Shown here: in pieces, positions 22,600-35,271 of the stretch
How the letters are laid out: every line of letters starts with the position of its first letter
How positions within the stretch are numbered: position 1 is the first letter of the stretch
Origin: Hibiscus mutabilis
Taxonomy: Eukaryota; Streptophyta; Magnoliopsida; Malvales; Malvaceae
Direction of reading: 5' to 3'
Assembly: GCA_019671005.1 (NCBI GenBank)
Contig: CM033747.1
Location: forward strand, 24,765,188-24,829,187
Length of the DNA stretch: 64,000 nucleotides
The notes under the pieces: model-generated
Databases searched by the model: none
Told to the model about the DNA's origin: nothing
What the model saw: only the letters and a program-made list of their open reading frames with translations
Program-made: the position numbers and the translations under genes

Positions 22600-23310
22600 T
22601 TAATTTTCTAAGGTTACTCTTCTTCTTCGTTAGGGTGGAACCGCTAGGGTTACTATGAACGACAGACATCCCCAACCCCTCATTCTTTCTTTCACCCTCC
22701 TCTCTTAACTTTCTTTTCCCTTGTTTCGATTTTCATATATGATTTTTTATGAACTCCTCGATTGTTTGATGATGGTACTGGTCCCCCGGTGTAGACTGAT
22801 CCCTCTTCAAGGGCCAGTTAACGGGCTAAGGAAGGATTCCTCCTTGCCGGCGGTGTGGTGGTGGTTTTCGAAGAAGGCTTTTCTCCTTGATACTTTCCTC
22901 TCTGTCTATTTGTGCAGGTTTGATGGTAGTTGGGGCTTTCACCTTCCTACCAACGAAAGTCTGAGGACTTGACTCTCCGACTTTGCTTTCTCTTGTCCAT
23001 CATCATCGACGATTTATGTATCTTTGCATGATGGTTACAATGGATTCCTCCCCTGCATTTCTACAAAGGTTTTATTCTTATGGGTGCACTAGAAACGACA
23101 TGTAGCTTTGGAGATTGATTGGCAAGCTTTGTTTGTTGTCTCAGCTCTCATTGGTCTTGGGACAATGGCATGCTTGTTTTCTATGTTCCTCTTTGTTTCT
23201 ACAAAGGTTCTTTCTTTGTTTTTGGTCCGTTTGGGACATTCCCTTGTATTTGTGTTTCTTCTTCTTCTTCTTATGAAAGCCAGTTTTATTGTTAAAAAAA
23301 ATAATATTAT
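22600..23310 (+). other. unrecognised lower-AT segment ending in an A-run
   Basis: More G/C than its surroundings, T-rich strand on plus, with two copies of 'tttctacaaaggtt' (23060 and 23195). It ends '(ctt)n atgaaagccagttttattgtt' followed by AAAAAAAA (23295-23302), which looks like the 3' end of a retroposed transcript or truncated LINE. The open frames 22721-22972 and 23108-23524 resemble nothing I know and I do not call them genes. Confidence 0.3.
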
Positions 23311-23404
23311 GTTACCTAATAAAAGAAATCTTAGTAAGGTTATATTATATTTCCAAAGGAATATATTTTTATCTCAATTTTTAACTTACAACTATGTTTC
23401 TTTC

Positions 23405-23495
23405 TTGAATCCAACAAGTGGTCTAAGTGGAAAAACGGATGATATTCATCTTAGGAGACCCGCGTTCAATCACTTTGTCAATAAATTATTAAAAA
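23405..23495 (+). repeat. tRNA-like (SINE-like) segment
   Basis: 'tggtctaagtgg' (A-box-like, 23420-23431) and 'gcgttcaatcac' (B-box-like, 23462-23473) at tRNA-like spacing. No clear ends or A-tail, so weak. Confidence 0.28.
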
Positions 23496-23660
23496 AAACT
23501 ATGTTTCTTAAAAGAAAGGATTAACTACACCCAATACCATTAAACTATTGGCGATGTCTCATTTATATCACTTAACTTTCAATTTGTTCAATTATAGCAC
23601 TAAACTGTAGTTTATGTTTCAATTATGTCACTCCGCTATTAACTTCTTAACGAGACAGTG

Positions 23661-26184
23661 TATAACGACCCGAATTTCTGAGTCAACAAATAGACATTAA
23701 CCTGATTTATGGACCTTCGTGTTAGATTGGGTTATTGGACACATTGGTTCAAGTTTGGGCTTTGTTGGATAAGAATTTGGTTATGTGGGCTTGAGAGGTG
23801 GCCATTTTTTGACAAGGATGAAAGTGTGAGGTTTTATATGGTGATTGTTCCCATTTTTAAAATAAAATTTGTCTACCTTATATGGTTGTCTTCACATGGG
23901 ATAGGGGTAGACAAGCTTACCTCAGTCTCCTATGTCCATCTTTTTTTTTCTCTCCCAAACACCATCTCCTCCCATTTTCAAGCTTGGGTTTTCATCTCTA
24001 AAAACCAAATCTTTGCCTAGCTAAGTTCCATTTTGGGATTCATGAGTGAAGAAGAAATTAATGTCCATCTCCTAAGCTTCAAGAAAGTGGTATTCTCTTC
24101 TTAAAAAGGTGAGCTTGTCATTCATGGGATTTGGGAGATTAAAGGTGTTATGAAGCTTTCCTCTGAGGTTTGGGTTGTAAGCTGTAGTAGATTTCCCCCA
24201 AAATTATTTGTTCAAGCTTTAATTTATTTTTTATGTTGTTATGGAAAGAAGAGAAATTTGGGGGTTCCTTAAGCTTGGGTTAAAGGAGAAGTTGAGGGGG
24301 TTTTCTTGGGAGCTTGAATTCGGGATTTCTAGCTAGAGCTCAGTACATCTCTGACTCTTACTCTTCTTGAAGATCATAAATTAATTGACTTGCTTGATTT
24401 TATGATTATGATTGCTAGATTTGGTGTTTATGGATGTTTGGATGCTTTTTGGGTGGATGAGACTTTAAAATGGTAAAGTTCGGATTTGATGTTAATCATG
24501 TGTAAAAATGGTAGTAAACCACCTAAATAACTTCCATAAGATGTAGGATCGAGTTAAGGAGTTATTGGTTGAGATTTGGGGGACTTGGGGATGATTTCCC
24601 AAGCCTAGGAAACCATTTCTGGGCTTCGATACACCAGTACACGGGGAGTCCATACCGGTACCCTAAGTGTTCTAGGTTGAAGAACATTGTTCATTTGAAG
24701 ATAAACTATTATAGAGGTACCGGTACGGTGTTCAACCTGTACCGGTACGCCATACAAAGGGGTATCGGTACTCGAGGGCAACTAAAACTTCTAGTGACCT
24801 ATTTTGGTATCGGTACGTCGTGGGTACCGATACCCAAGGTACCATACTGGTATGCAAGGACCAATACCGGTACCCACTGGGCAATCTACCCAAAAAAGTG
24901 AATTTAAGTTTGAAGGGTTGATAATTCAATGACGGTGGTCTAATGGGGCTCTAATGTGGTAAAATGAATTGTAAAACTGAGAAACCGAGATTTAACCCTC
25001 ATGTATGAGTATAATGTGTAATAACTTGGTAAGCTTTGGGTGACTTGTTAATGATAGAAACCATAGAGTGGTGGTATTGATAATGATGATGTGTGCCATG
25101 TGGGCACTAGTTTGGTCGAGTCACCTTGATTAAAGTAATTATGTGGATTAATGAGATTAATTATATACTTCTCCATAATGCATTAACAACTCGGTAATGT
25201 AAAATAAATGATGTGATCACGAGTAGCAACAATAGGGAGATACTTGGGATCACGTTGTTTATATGCCGAGTAGGCATTTGTTTGGTTGAGTCAGTTGATT
25301 GATGGGATCCATATACCCAATAAGAGTGTTGCAACACCATGGTTAAAGATGCCAATTGTACGTTCCCGACGTTGTGTGACACCGGGTCTCATTCAAAGAT
25401 ACTGAGGGGATTATAAGTTTAGAGCGTACGCTCCCGATGTTGTGTGGCCTCGGGCCTCGCTCTAGGTTTATTGTTGTATGATATGCGTGTTTTGCCTTGA
25501 TGATCTGGTAAGGCCTCGTGTATGGTTGCGTCTTGTATGTCATGTATGATTGCTTATAGATGTATTAGCCTTGAGGGGCTGAGTGACCTCGAGTATTTTT
25601 GAAGCTTTGTTGAGCATGTAAGACTATAGATTTAAGGATGCCTTGAGACAGGTGATCTAAGAACTATATCTAGTTTAGGCTAGATGATGTCTCATAGACG
25701 GTGAAGTCTTATCTATACTCTCTAGACTATATTTATCTTGCATTCTTATTTTATGATAATCACGAACTGTGGTAAAGTAAAAATGTACCACTGAGCTTTG
25801 TAAGCTCAACGTTTAAAATTGTTGTTTTCGTTCGCAGGTTAGTAGGTTGATCGTGATCGAGGAGCACATCATGAGGGATTTCCTAGCACCGCATCACTTC
25901 AGAGTACAGTTCTTGATGTTTAGTTTAGGACATTGTATTCATAGGACCTTACAGTGCTTGAGTTTGTAAACTCTATTCAGAATATTATTTTGATATACAA
26001 TATTTTACACTTGGAGCTCATGTTTTGTAAAATATTTTATATTGTTTATTTAATTAAATGCATCATGGATGATTTAATGTTTTAAGAAGTCTAAACTTAT
26101 GGTTTTAATTTGGAAATTTGATGGGTCAGATTTTAGGGACCTGAATGTAGCACTTCGGATCTAGATCGGGATCAAGATGTTACA
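23661..26184 (+). mobile_element. solo LTR (Ty3/gypsy, Tekay-like), plus orientation
   Basis: Begins TATAACGACCCG (probably TGTAACGACCCG with one G-to-A change) and ends GATGTTACA. Flanked by CAGTG (23656-23660) and CGGTG (26185-26189), a 5-bp duplication with one transition. It splits an arm of the Mutator-like element. It shares 'gttttcgttcgcaggttagtaggtt' (25826-25850) with the reverse LTR at 57640-60060, where the inverse occurs near 57981-58005. It contains a cluster of GGTACCGGTAC/GGTATCGGTAC motifs at 24650-24880 and two similar 'acg.tcccga.gttgtgtg' blocks (25361, 25430). Confidence 0.8.
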
Positions 26185-26189
26185 CGGTG

Positions 26190-26545
26190 TCGTGACATCA
26201 CCGACTCAATAACATGATTGTTGCACCAAAGCAAAATTGTTTTGGTGAGGTTATCTCGATGCCAAAGGCCTAAAACGACATCATTTTGATAAAGGAAAAT
26301 GTGGAAAATTTGGAATCAATGAAATTCGAACTTGAAACTAAACTTTAGTTTCTATTTCAATTATGTCACTCCATTGTTAACTCCTTAACGGGACGATGAC
26401 GTGAGGACGATGCAATGACATGATTGTTGCACCAAAACAACGTCGTTTTGGTGAGGTTATCTTGATGCCAAAGGCCTAAAACTACATCGTTTTGATAAAG
26501 GAAAATGTGGAAAAATTGGACTCAATGAAATTTGAGCTTGAAACA
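26190..26545. repeat. direct duplication inside the Mutator-like element
   Basis: 26210-26335 ('acatgattgttgcacca', 'gatgccaaaggcctaaaac', 'gataaaggaaaatgtggaaa') is repeated at 26418-26545, with an offset near 206 bp. The preceding 'caattatgtcactcc.ttgttaact' occurs at 26353 and at 23625. The solo LTR sits within the first unit. Confidence 0.65.
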
Positions 26546-26718
26546 TTTAGAATCAAAAGGTAACACCTAACCAGTAAATCAACTTAACATTTTTTTTAAT
26601 TCTAACTCAAATAATATATATAAATAATATAAATATAATATTTTATATTATAAATAACATTAATATATAAAAATAAAATAATATATATATAAACAATATA
26701 CTTATAAATAATTTTTTT

Positions 26719-27445
26719 GTCTTGTTTGGCAATTAGGAGATAGCTGATAGCTAATAGCTTATTGCATTTGCTGCTTAGATTAACGAATTACATTAGCTGA
26801 TTGTATAAAAGTGTTTGGTAAAATTAAATAATAGATGATAGTTGTTTGATTATTTAAACAAGCAAAATGACATATAAGACACAATTATATTCAATATATA
26901 CTTATTTAAATGATTTATTAGTTATAAATATTTTGTATCTATAATCTACTAATATTAATTAGATTATGAAAATTATCTTTTTAATATAATATTACTAAGC
27001 ATATTTGAAGGATGTATATATTAATTTCTTATTTATGAAATTATCTTTTTAATATACTTTTATTAATTATTAAATTTAGTTGTGTATATTAATTTTTTAT
27101 TTATAAATTATATTTTAATATAATATCGTTAATTATTAAATTTAGATGTACATATTAATTTCTTATTTATGAAATTAACATTTTATTTTTATTAGTTATA
27201 CAAATTTAGGTTATTTAGAGAATTTTTGTAATTGTTAAGAACAAAAGTGTCATTACAACTCTTATATTCAATTCTCTAATCGAAAAATTTCTAAAATGAG
27301 CTTTTTCAATTTGAGAGGTTTCACTTCAATCCGTTGTTACAATCCTTTGTTACCAAATATTCAAATTAGTGGATTTAACTGGTCAAACTTCTAAAAATAA
27401 TTCAAACCTCTAGTTTTAGCTCAAAAAGTTGTTTACCAACAAGAC
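26719..27445. mobile_element. hAT-like MITE nested in the Mutator-like element
   Basis: Left GTCTTGTTTGGCAA and right (minus strand) GTCTTGTTGGTAAAC form short terminal inverted repeats of the 'TTGTTTGG' type seen in plant hAT-like MITEs. Interior AT-rich, non-coding. No clear 8-bp duplication. Confidence 0.45.
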
Positions 27446-28291
27446 CATTATATTATTTAAAAATTTTAAAACTAATTTAAAAAAGACCTCAAATTCCCAA
27501 AATTTCTAAAAAAAAAACCCAAAGCCCTAATCCCTAAATACCAAATCCACCCACTAACACACAAATCTTCACGTCGCTACTGACGCACTGAAGTCGTCTC
27601 TTATCGCTGCGCACACCGTTATAATTCGCCTATCGTCGTTCGTTGTTCGTCACAAAATTTCATCGTTCGACTAGAACTTTCACATCCGTCGTTCAATGGT
27701 TGATTGACATGCCGTTTGTTGATTTTTTACGATGAGGGAGCAGAGAAATTGGTCGTGAGGGTCCAACGAAGAAAGGTGTGGGCGTAGAGGTGACGATCAA
27801 CAGCAACAAAGGTGGGTAGATGTAGGGTTTGGGGTTTATTTTTTTTTAGATTTTGAGTTTTTTTGTACATTTTGAGAATTTTGAGTTTTTTTTTGAAAAA
27901 TAATATATTTATATTATAAATAATATAAAAATATTTTATTTATATATATAAATAATATTATTTATAATATTATGTGTATCATGAAATAAATTGAATTAAT
28001 CTCAAGTGTAGTTTGACATATATATTATTTTAGCCTTTGATTTTTAATGGTATGGGTTCAAACCCTCCAAATAAATGATTCTATTATTTTCCTCTAGCAA
28101 AACGATGTCGTTTTGGTGCAGCGTCCAAGTGGGCCACCATTAGCCACATCACCGTCCCATTAAGAAGTTAACGACAAAGTGGCTTTATTAAAACAGAAAC
28201 TAAAGTTTAGTGCTATAATTGAACAAATTGAAAGTTCAGTGGTATAAATGAGATAACACCAATAGTTTAGCGGTATTGGTGTAGTTAACCC

Positions 28292-28650
28292 TACAAGAAT
28301 TTATAACCATTAAAATTTGTATCACAATGTGACGTGGGTGGAAATAATATTTTCAATATAAATAATATATGGAAAAGTATATGATGCACTGTTGGTGTAA
28401 ATTTTTGTTTATATGTTGATTTTAGTGGTTATGGATTTAGTTTAGGTTTTAGATTTAGTGTTTTGAATTAGAGTGTAGTGTTAGAATATATGGTTTAGAG
28501 TCTAGAATTTATGATTAAGATTTAAAGATTTAAGGTTAAGGGTTTAAATTTTAAGTTTTAAAGTCTAAATAGACATTCTTGTGAAAAAAAAAGTTTTCCA
28601 CTTTGTGTGCGTTAAATGTTAATTCACAAAATATTACTAAAAAATTTTAA
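28292..28650. repeat. telomere-like degenerate repeat
   Basis: 28425-28560 is a degenerate TTTAGGG-like run ('gtttaggttttagatttagtg', 'aaggttaagggttt') bordered by 'gatgcactgttggtgtaaattt' and 'ttttccactttgtgtgc', similar in build to 22138-22350. Ends uncertain. Confidence 0.35.
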
Positions 28651-29923
28651 TGAAAAGAAAAAAAAAAGAAACAAAAGATACGGTGAGAGATTGTTTTCTA
28701 AAAGTAAGGTAGAAAAGTGTTTTCAGATTAATTGATTTTAAATGTGAACGATTAGTATTATTGTAAAAAAATTAAATTAATAAAATATATATTTTAAATA
28801 TACAAAAGAATTTGTGATATTAATAAAGACAAATTTATAATTTTGCTCCAAAGTGCTTTTTGGCAAAACTCAAAAAGTTAGATATTTTAGTTAAAAAATA
28901 TTTTTCAACCTAAGCAGAGAATATTTTTTACTAAAAACTGCATTTTTTTTATACTAAAAGTAATTTTGACTCCAAAAGAAATTTTGAAAAGCAATGTGGA
29001 ACCTGATCTAAGTTTTTAAAATAATTTTAGAGTGAAATTAGGATGAGAGGATTAACAATAGATATAATACTATGTTAAATCCAATAAAACGAAATCAAAT
29101 TTACTAAAAATATTTTTTTTATTTCTTATGGTAATAAGAAATAAATAGGGTAAAATAAAAAAAGGTTTAGAGGGAAGTTATGAGCATTAAGTTTTTGAAT
29201 AAGTTCCATACCGAGGTTAGCACGGTTAATAATATCAACCCACGTATAATCACACAACCTTAAATATCAACTACAGATTGATTAAAGTTGAAATCATTTA
29301 GGTTGAAAACTATTGTGCTAATACCTAAAGCAGTGAACCTGATACCTACTACATGCCAAGCAACTAAGAAGAAATGTAAAGAGCGAGATTGTCGAAATTA
29401 ACATATTGGAAGATTAATCGAACAAAATAATCATGAGCAGCCACGATATTATAAATTTTCTCTAGACCGAATTTGTAACCTTCATTAGCATATTTATTTT
29501 CTGTGGTTTGTCTGATCAAACTAAAGGTTACCAAAAATTGAAATACTAATATAACTTTTGAAGTATATGTGTTTTTTTATAGTTTTCATTGAGTTGGATG
29601 ACATCAAATTTAATATGAGTTTAATATATGTATAGATTATTATTGTTTTTTATGGTAAGCATAATTTTATTAGAGAAAGTAACATACAAACAAATATTAT
29701 TATATGTCTTATTAAAATTTTTCTTAAATTTAATCGTAAAAAAAAGTACACATAATAATATAAAAAAATAAAAGTGAACAAGACGCGAGGCGAAAGCCAA
29801 GCAAGGACAATGCCAAACTCACAACCTTGAAACCAAACTACTCGAGTAACATCCGCAATACTATTAGTTTCGCGATAAGTACGACAAAATTCTACACAAT
29901 TCAAGGAAGCATATAACTCAAAA

Positions 29924-29970
<47 letters not shown>

Positions 29971-30260
29971 CGGTGGAATGGTAATAGAGTTTTCTATAAA
30001 TCCAGATTTCTCCTTTGATTCTCAAATGGTAATTTTTTATTTGTTTTATTTAAGAATTGTATAAAAATATGAACAAACAAAAAATTCTAATAATAATATT
30101 AACTACCTTTAAAATAAAAATATTTTAACAATTTTCAATTAAATTAATGTTAAATTAACTCGTAATACCAACTTATTCATCCTTTTATATGTAGTATGAG
30201 ATGTAAACAATTTTAATTAAAATCAAATATTACAATCACTATTAAGAGTAATTAGCTATC
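28651..30260. other. AT-rich intergenic stretch with (ATT)n microsatellite
   Basis: No gene. 28850-29005 carries 'aaagtgctttttggcaaaa' and 'ttttgaaaagcaatgtgga', resembling the hAT-like MITE ends at 12040. A clean (ATT)n tract spans about 29922-29970. The open frame 29650-29904 (minus) has no recognisable similarity. Confidence 0.4.
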
Positions 30261-31327
30261 CAAACTAGAGATGTGAGTGGGGCAACCGCATAGTGTAGTC
30301 GTCTTTTCCCATTGTTCTTTTTGTTTTATTTTTTACTTGCCTACGACAGAACTAGTCTTGATGCTAGTCGCTAATTGTTGGGAAATTTTCGTTTCTTTTG
30401 CTCTCATATTTTTCATCGTTTATCTTATTTTTCTTGTCTTTTAGTTTTTAATAAATAATTATATTCTTGTGGCACGATTTACTCTAACTCTTGGTACGTT
30501 TTTCTCTATCTTTTGTCACGCTTTTCTTTTCTTTATTGATCGTTTGGTTGTTTCATTCATTTGATTTACTATCAGGTTTGGATCTGACGTCGCCATGACT
30601 AATCAAGAATGTCGCTCTTTTGGTTATCCTATTGACCTCCCTGTTTTAGACCCTCGAACTAGATTTAGACACGTGCTCACAATCACCGTTTCTTGTTCGC
30701 GATTGAGTTGTGTGATTACTGTGTTGTTAACGTGCCTCACTGTAATATGCATTTTTATGTTGTTCGTTGATGGTATGTTTGTATTCATCTTTTGTTTCGA
30801 GTTTTTGGTTGAATTTTTACCTTTTCCTTGTATTCTCCTCTTATGATCTCGAAACTCTAGTTTTGTTTACTAGTAATATGTTTTGATTAGGTGTTTTTGT
30901 TTACTAGATTGTCAACTTTCATTATAATTTTAGATATATTTTCATTCAATAAAACTAGAGGATTTCAATTAGAAAAAGATGTCAGTAGGGTAGATTTTTT
31001 GGGGACCCATCTCGTTTCACACCCAATTGGCGGGGCTGTATATAGGTTTCGCGAGTGGTGAGGTATGGTTGGGGATAAAAATTAGATCTACCATGTGTGG
31101 TGGGACATGCGTGGGTATGACCTTGTACCTACCACATCCCCCCCATCCCACTCAATCCCCATATGGCCCGCTCAATATACACAATAAACATATTTAAAAA
31201 ATAAAAATTTAAATAAAAATTAATTTTGATAAACACTCAACTTACATTCACTGATATTTTTTTTAAATGAGCACACCCACAGACTCATAGTTTCTCAATT
31301 CTTATCTAATTTTAACACACTTTCATG
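30261..31327. other. unrecognised intergenic stretch
   Basis: 30290-30960 has less A/T and a T-rich plus strand; it includes an open frame of 83 codons (30595-30846, starting MTNQECRSFGYP) with a hydrophobic C-terminal half that I do not recognise. 31000-31165 ('ggggacccat', 'ccacatcccccccatccc') looks like degraded repeat. No firm feature. Confidence 0.3.
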
Positions 31328-31332
31328 CCTCA

Positions 31333-34109
31333 TGTAACATCCCCTTCCCGTATCAGTATACCGAACATGAGTCAAAGATGTCACAATAAGTTGTAAATAT
31401 TAATCTCATCATATTAAAAAGAATTAAAATATAAAACATATTAATTATACATACCATATCTCATATAGGGTATATAAAAACAAAACCATTACAAGGTAGG
31501 TCAGTTTAATAATTTTACAAAATAGACAGTTTATTTCGTACATGGCACTATTTAAATACAAAACTAGGATGTCATAGGTACTAAAAATAACCTGTCAATA
31601 TCGTATTTCCTTCCAAAGGATCTGATGCAAAAGCTTGGCTCAACTACTCCGGATTACCTACGCGTATTTAGAAATACACGCTGAGAATATACTGAGTGAG
31701 GCTTAAGGTAAGTAACATAAATAAACATATACAATTACATGATACTTTTAAAACATGATCATCTTTGAAATCATATACTTTAATATGCAGGAATGTTTAT
31801 GCAAGAAAGTATATCATATCGTCCTTTAACATAAAGCATACTTATCATGTGAAATCATATAGCCCAAGGTAACTGTCGAGTGACTAATATTCGAGTCGAG
31901 TACTAAAAAGTACTATCCTTTACAAGCGCCATAATGAAATGACGAAATCAAGCGCCACAATGTAGTGACGAAATAAGTGACACAATAAAGTATCGAATAC
32001 AAGCAACACAAAGTGTCGAATACGAGCGACATGTCGAATAACAAATATGACTCATAGTGGTATACCACAATATTGTCCAACTCATAATTCTATTACCAAG
32101 GGCAACATTAAAATATTTCCTGCAATAATGGCCAGCAATCCATATATATCCCATAACCATATCATATAAAACACATTCATACTGGAGCAGTTCATACTCC
32201 AATATGTACTTTGACATTCATAATATGTTGCCATTTAAAAATTAAAATTAAGTATCATGCTAAAACATATTATGCTTTCAAAAATAATTACCTTTTTAGG
32301 TCGACTTATCATAAGTCTTCCTATAATATGTATGTTACTAACATACATTATAAAAAAAAAACATGTATGCACTCACCTTTGCCTTGCAATGCCTCTTTTA
32401 CTATTTGATTAGTCTCGAACTTTTTCTTTACCGGGACTTCTACTACGATCTTGATTTTTATCCGAATTACATCAAATAACATATACCATTTCAAAGTATA
32501 TGTTAGAACATACTCAACCCACAAACAATAATGGAAAGTATATAATTAACTACCCATTAATCATAAACTCGATCCGATACATCTTTCCATATTCGAATCA
32601 ATATTTTTCATACTATTCTTTAAATTTCCAACTTTTCCCAAAATTTACATTTTAGTCCCTAAGGACACTTTTAAGCTTCCAACCACCATTTTCAAGTCAA
32701 ATTCCTTACATTTCTCATCATTTACACTTTATGACCCAAACTTTAAAAATTTACACATTAATCCTTGAAGTTTCCGAAAATCATAAAATGGTCCCAAAAT
32801 TAGAATAAACTTCAAAATCAACACCCAAATCACTTAGCTCGATTTTTCAACCCAATACACTTCAAAAACAACCTTAACAACCATGTCCTTAAACTTTCCA
32901 AAATTTACAATTTGGTCCCTAATACAAAATAATTAGGAATTTTCATTCCAAACACCTTGTATCATCATTTTAAACCATTCTTTCTTCAGTCACATCTTAA
33001 AATTCCAAACTTAGCATAAACCCTAATTTTTCATCTTTCAAGAACATGAGTATTTCTTCAATCTAACAACATAAACAAGCTTGTATAACATCTTTCTCAT
33101 CATTTCCATCATCAAAATAATTTTTGCAAGAATTTTCCCTATTTCTTCATCATAGCCGAATGGTCCCCAACTCAATTTCCATGAAATTTTTATCATTTGA
33201 ACCATGGAAACAATATCACAAGCATGTTTTTAACAAGAAAACCATTAAAACACAAGTTTTCATCATGCTCTTCATCCAACCAAATCAGTAAACTCAACTT
33301 AGAGACATGAACTTTACACAAAACTTATACCAAAAGATAGAGAATTCAATGAAGATCAAATTCTTGTTTCATGTCTCTAACTTAAATCCAACCAAGAAAG
33401 CATGAAAATTGAATTAAAACTTTATTACCTTGTTCTTGGAGGGGTTCGGCTAGCAAGAAGGAGATTGAAGAAAACTATCCAAATTTTCTTTCTTTAATTA
33501 AATGCCAAATGGCATTTTTAACACCAAATTTAATAATAATAATTCTTTAATAGTCAAAAGACCATTATACCCTTGAATTATAGCTAATCTCATGCCAACA
33601 CATGTCTTTTCCTATCCAAAATAATCAATAATAATAAAAAAGTAAGGGTGAAATGACCTTTTTACCCTTAATGAACTAACTTATCTTCAAAAATGCCATT
33701 TTCACCTATCTCACCACATACTGCATAGAATCGAATTTAAATCAGATAAAAACGATTCAAAAACCATAATATCATATTCTTCTGATCTTTCTAAGGCTTC
33801 CATAAAATTTTCATAATTTTCTGAGTTCGAATAATCATTCGAATAATTTTCCAAAACTTATCCCCTTTATAACTTTTCACACAAATCCCATACCAAAAAT
33901 CTGATTACCACCAAAATTCTTAGACGGATAAAGTATTCATTTTTTCATTAAAATAATAATTGGGAAAATTACCATGTTGGTCCCTAAACTTTTCCCAATT
34001 TTTCACTTTAGCCACCAAACTTTAAAATTTTATGTTTTAGTCACTGAACTAAAACCACTAACTTTTGATTCTTTGCATTTTAGTCACTAAGCAAATATTG
34101 GGTATTACA
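31333..34109 (-). mobile_element. solo LTR (Ty3/gypsy, Tekay-like), minus orientation
   Basis: Plus strand starts TGTAACATCCCCTTCCC and ends GGGTATTACA, flanked by a perfect 5-bp duplication CCTCA (31328-31332 and 34110-34114). By the '...ATGTTACA' end shared with the other solo LTRs the element reads on the minus strand. Inside, 31920-32040 has short repeats of 'aagcg(c)ca(ca)at.a.gtgacgaa'. No PBS or coding region, so recombination has removed the interior. Confidence 0.85.
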
Positions 34110-34116
34110 CCTCACC

Positions 34117-34610
34117 CCTTCAATTTCTCAATTTCCATGTTATATTTGAATATTATGTAAGAACTTTGTTTTCATTTTTTTGAACTTGTGTTGAAGTTTC
34201 ATTTTAATTTACCAATTAAAGGGCCATAACGACTTATTGTTTTTTAAAAATGAGGACAGCTGGAATAATGTCACGTATATGGTGTGAGTCCGAAGGCATG
34301 TATTTTATATTTTTTTCGTAAAAAAATTGTTTATATTTATTTAATTGATACTTATAAATATATTATATGAAGCAAACCGCGAGAGTAGTACAACGGGTCA
34401 CGACGACTTTATTTTGTGAATTTCCATGCCACACCCGTTCAATTTCTCAATTTCCATGTTATATTTGAAAATTATGTAAGAACTTTATTTTTTGAATTTT
34501 TCAAACTCGTGTTGAAGTTACATTTTAATTTACCAATTAAAGGACCACAACGATTTATTATTTTTTAAAATAATAACAATTAAAATAATGTCACATATGT
34601 ATAATGCGGA
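34117..34610 (+). repeat. direct duplication, offset about 319 bp
   Basis: 34117-34290 ('ttcaatttctcaatttccatgtt', 'gtgttgaagtt.cattttaatttaccaattaaagg', 'aataatgtcac') recurs at 34437-34610. The duplicate begins 8 bp past the target duplication of the solo LTR and lies just before the assembly gap. Confidence 0.7.
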
Positions 34611-34870
34611 TCGCAAGACTAGTGTAACGGAGAATAGGTGGATCTCGGGACTGGCGTAAATAGTATGGTTGGGATGGTTTTAGTTTTACGGATCGAGGGA
34701 AACGCCTTTCGCACCTGCTCGCCCAATTGACTTCCCTAATCCCAACACCAAAATAAATATAACAATATTCTAGAAATGTGCAATATAACAGAATTTATCA
34801 TTTCATCCTATTTAGAGGGAAATTTAGTAAAGATGTGAATTAAGAATCATACCAATTAAATTTTTGTATG

Positions 34871-35271
34871 NNNNNNNNNNNNNNNNNNNNNNNNNNNNNN
34901 NNNNNNNNNNNNNNNNNNNNNNNNNNNNNNNNNNNNNNNNNNNNNNNNNNNNNNNNNNNNNNNNNNNNNNNNNNNNNNNNNNNNNNNNNNNNNNNNNNNN
35001 NNNNNNNNNNNNNNNNNNNNNNNNNNNNNNNNNNNNNNNNNNNNNNNNNNNNNNNNNNNNNNNNNNNNNNNNNNNNNNNNNNNNNNNNNNNNNNNNNNNN
35101 NNNNNNNNNNNNNNNNNNNNNNNNNNNNNNNNNNNNNNNNNNNNNNNNNNNNNNNNNNNNNNNNNNNNNNNNNNNNNNNNNNNNNNNNNNNNNNNNNNNN
35201 NNNNNNNNNNNNNNNNNNNNNNNNNNNNNNNNNNNNNNNNNNNNNNNNNNNNNNNNNNNNNNNNNNNNNNN
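34871..35271. other. assembly gap (401 N)
   Basis: Run of N. Open frames called across it are artefacts. Confidence 0.99.

Larger units (their letters stand above)
23518..28291. mobile_element. 4.8-kb Mutator-like element without transposase, split by a solo LTR
   Basis: Left end GGATTAACTACACCCAATAC and right end (minus strand) GGGTTAACTACACCAATACC; the arms share 'TAAACTATTGG', 'CTCATTTATA' and 'CTTTCAATTTGTTCAATTAT'. Flanks TAAAAGAAA (23509-23517) and TACAAGAAT (28292-28300) match at 7 of 9 positions. Without the LTR the element is about 2.25 kb. It includes an internal direct duplication (see 26190-26545), a hAT-like MITE, and several copies of the near-palindrome around ACGTCGTTTTGG. 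27480-27830 holds G/C-richer non-coding sequence. No transposase is recognisable. Confidence 0.7.

Noticed and set aside
31948..32217. 89-codon minus-strand frame
   Set aside because: Lies inside the solo LTR and arises from its short internal repeats.
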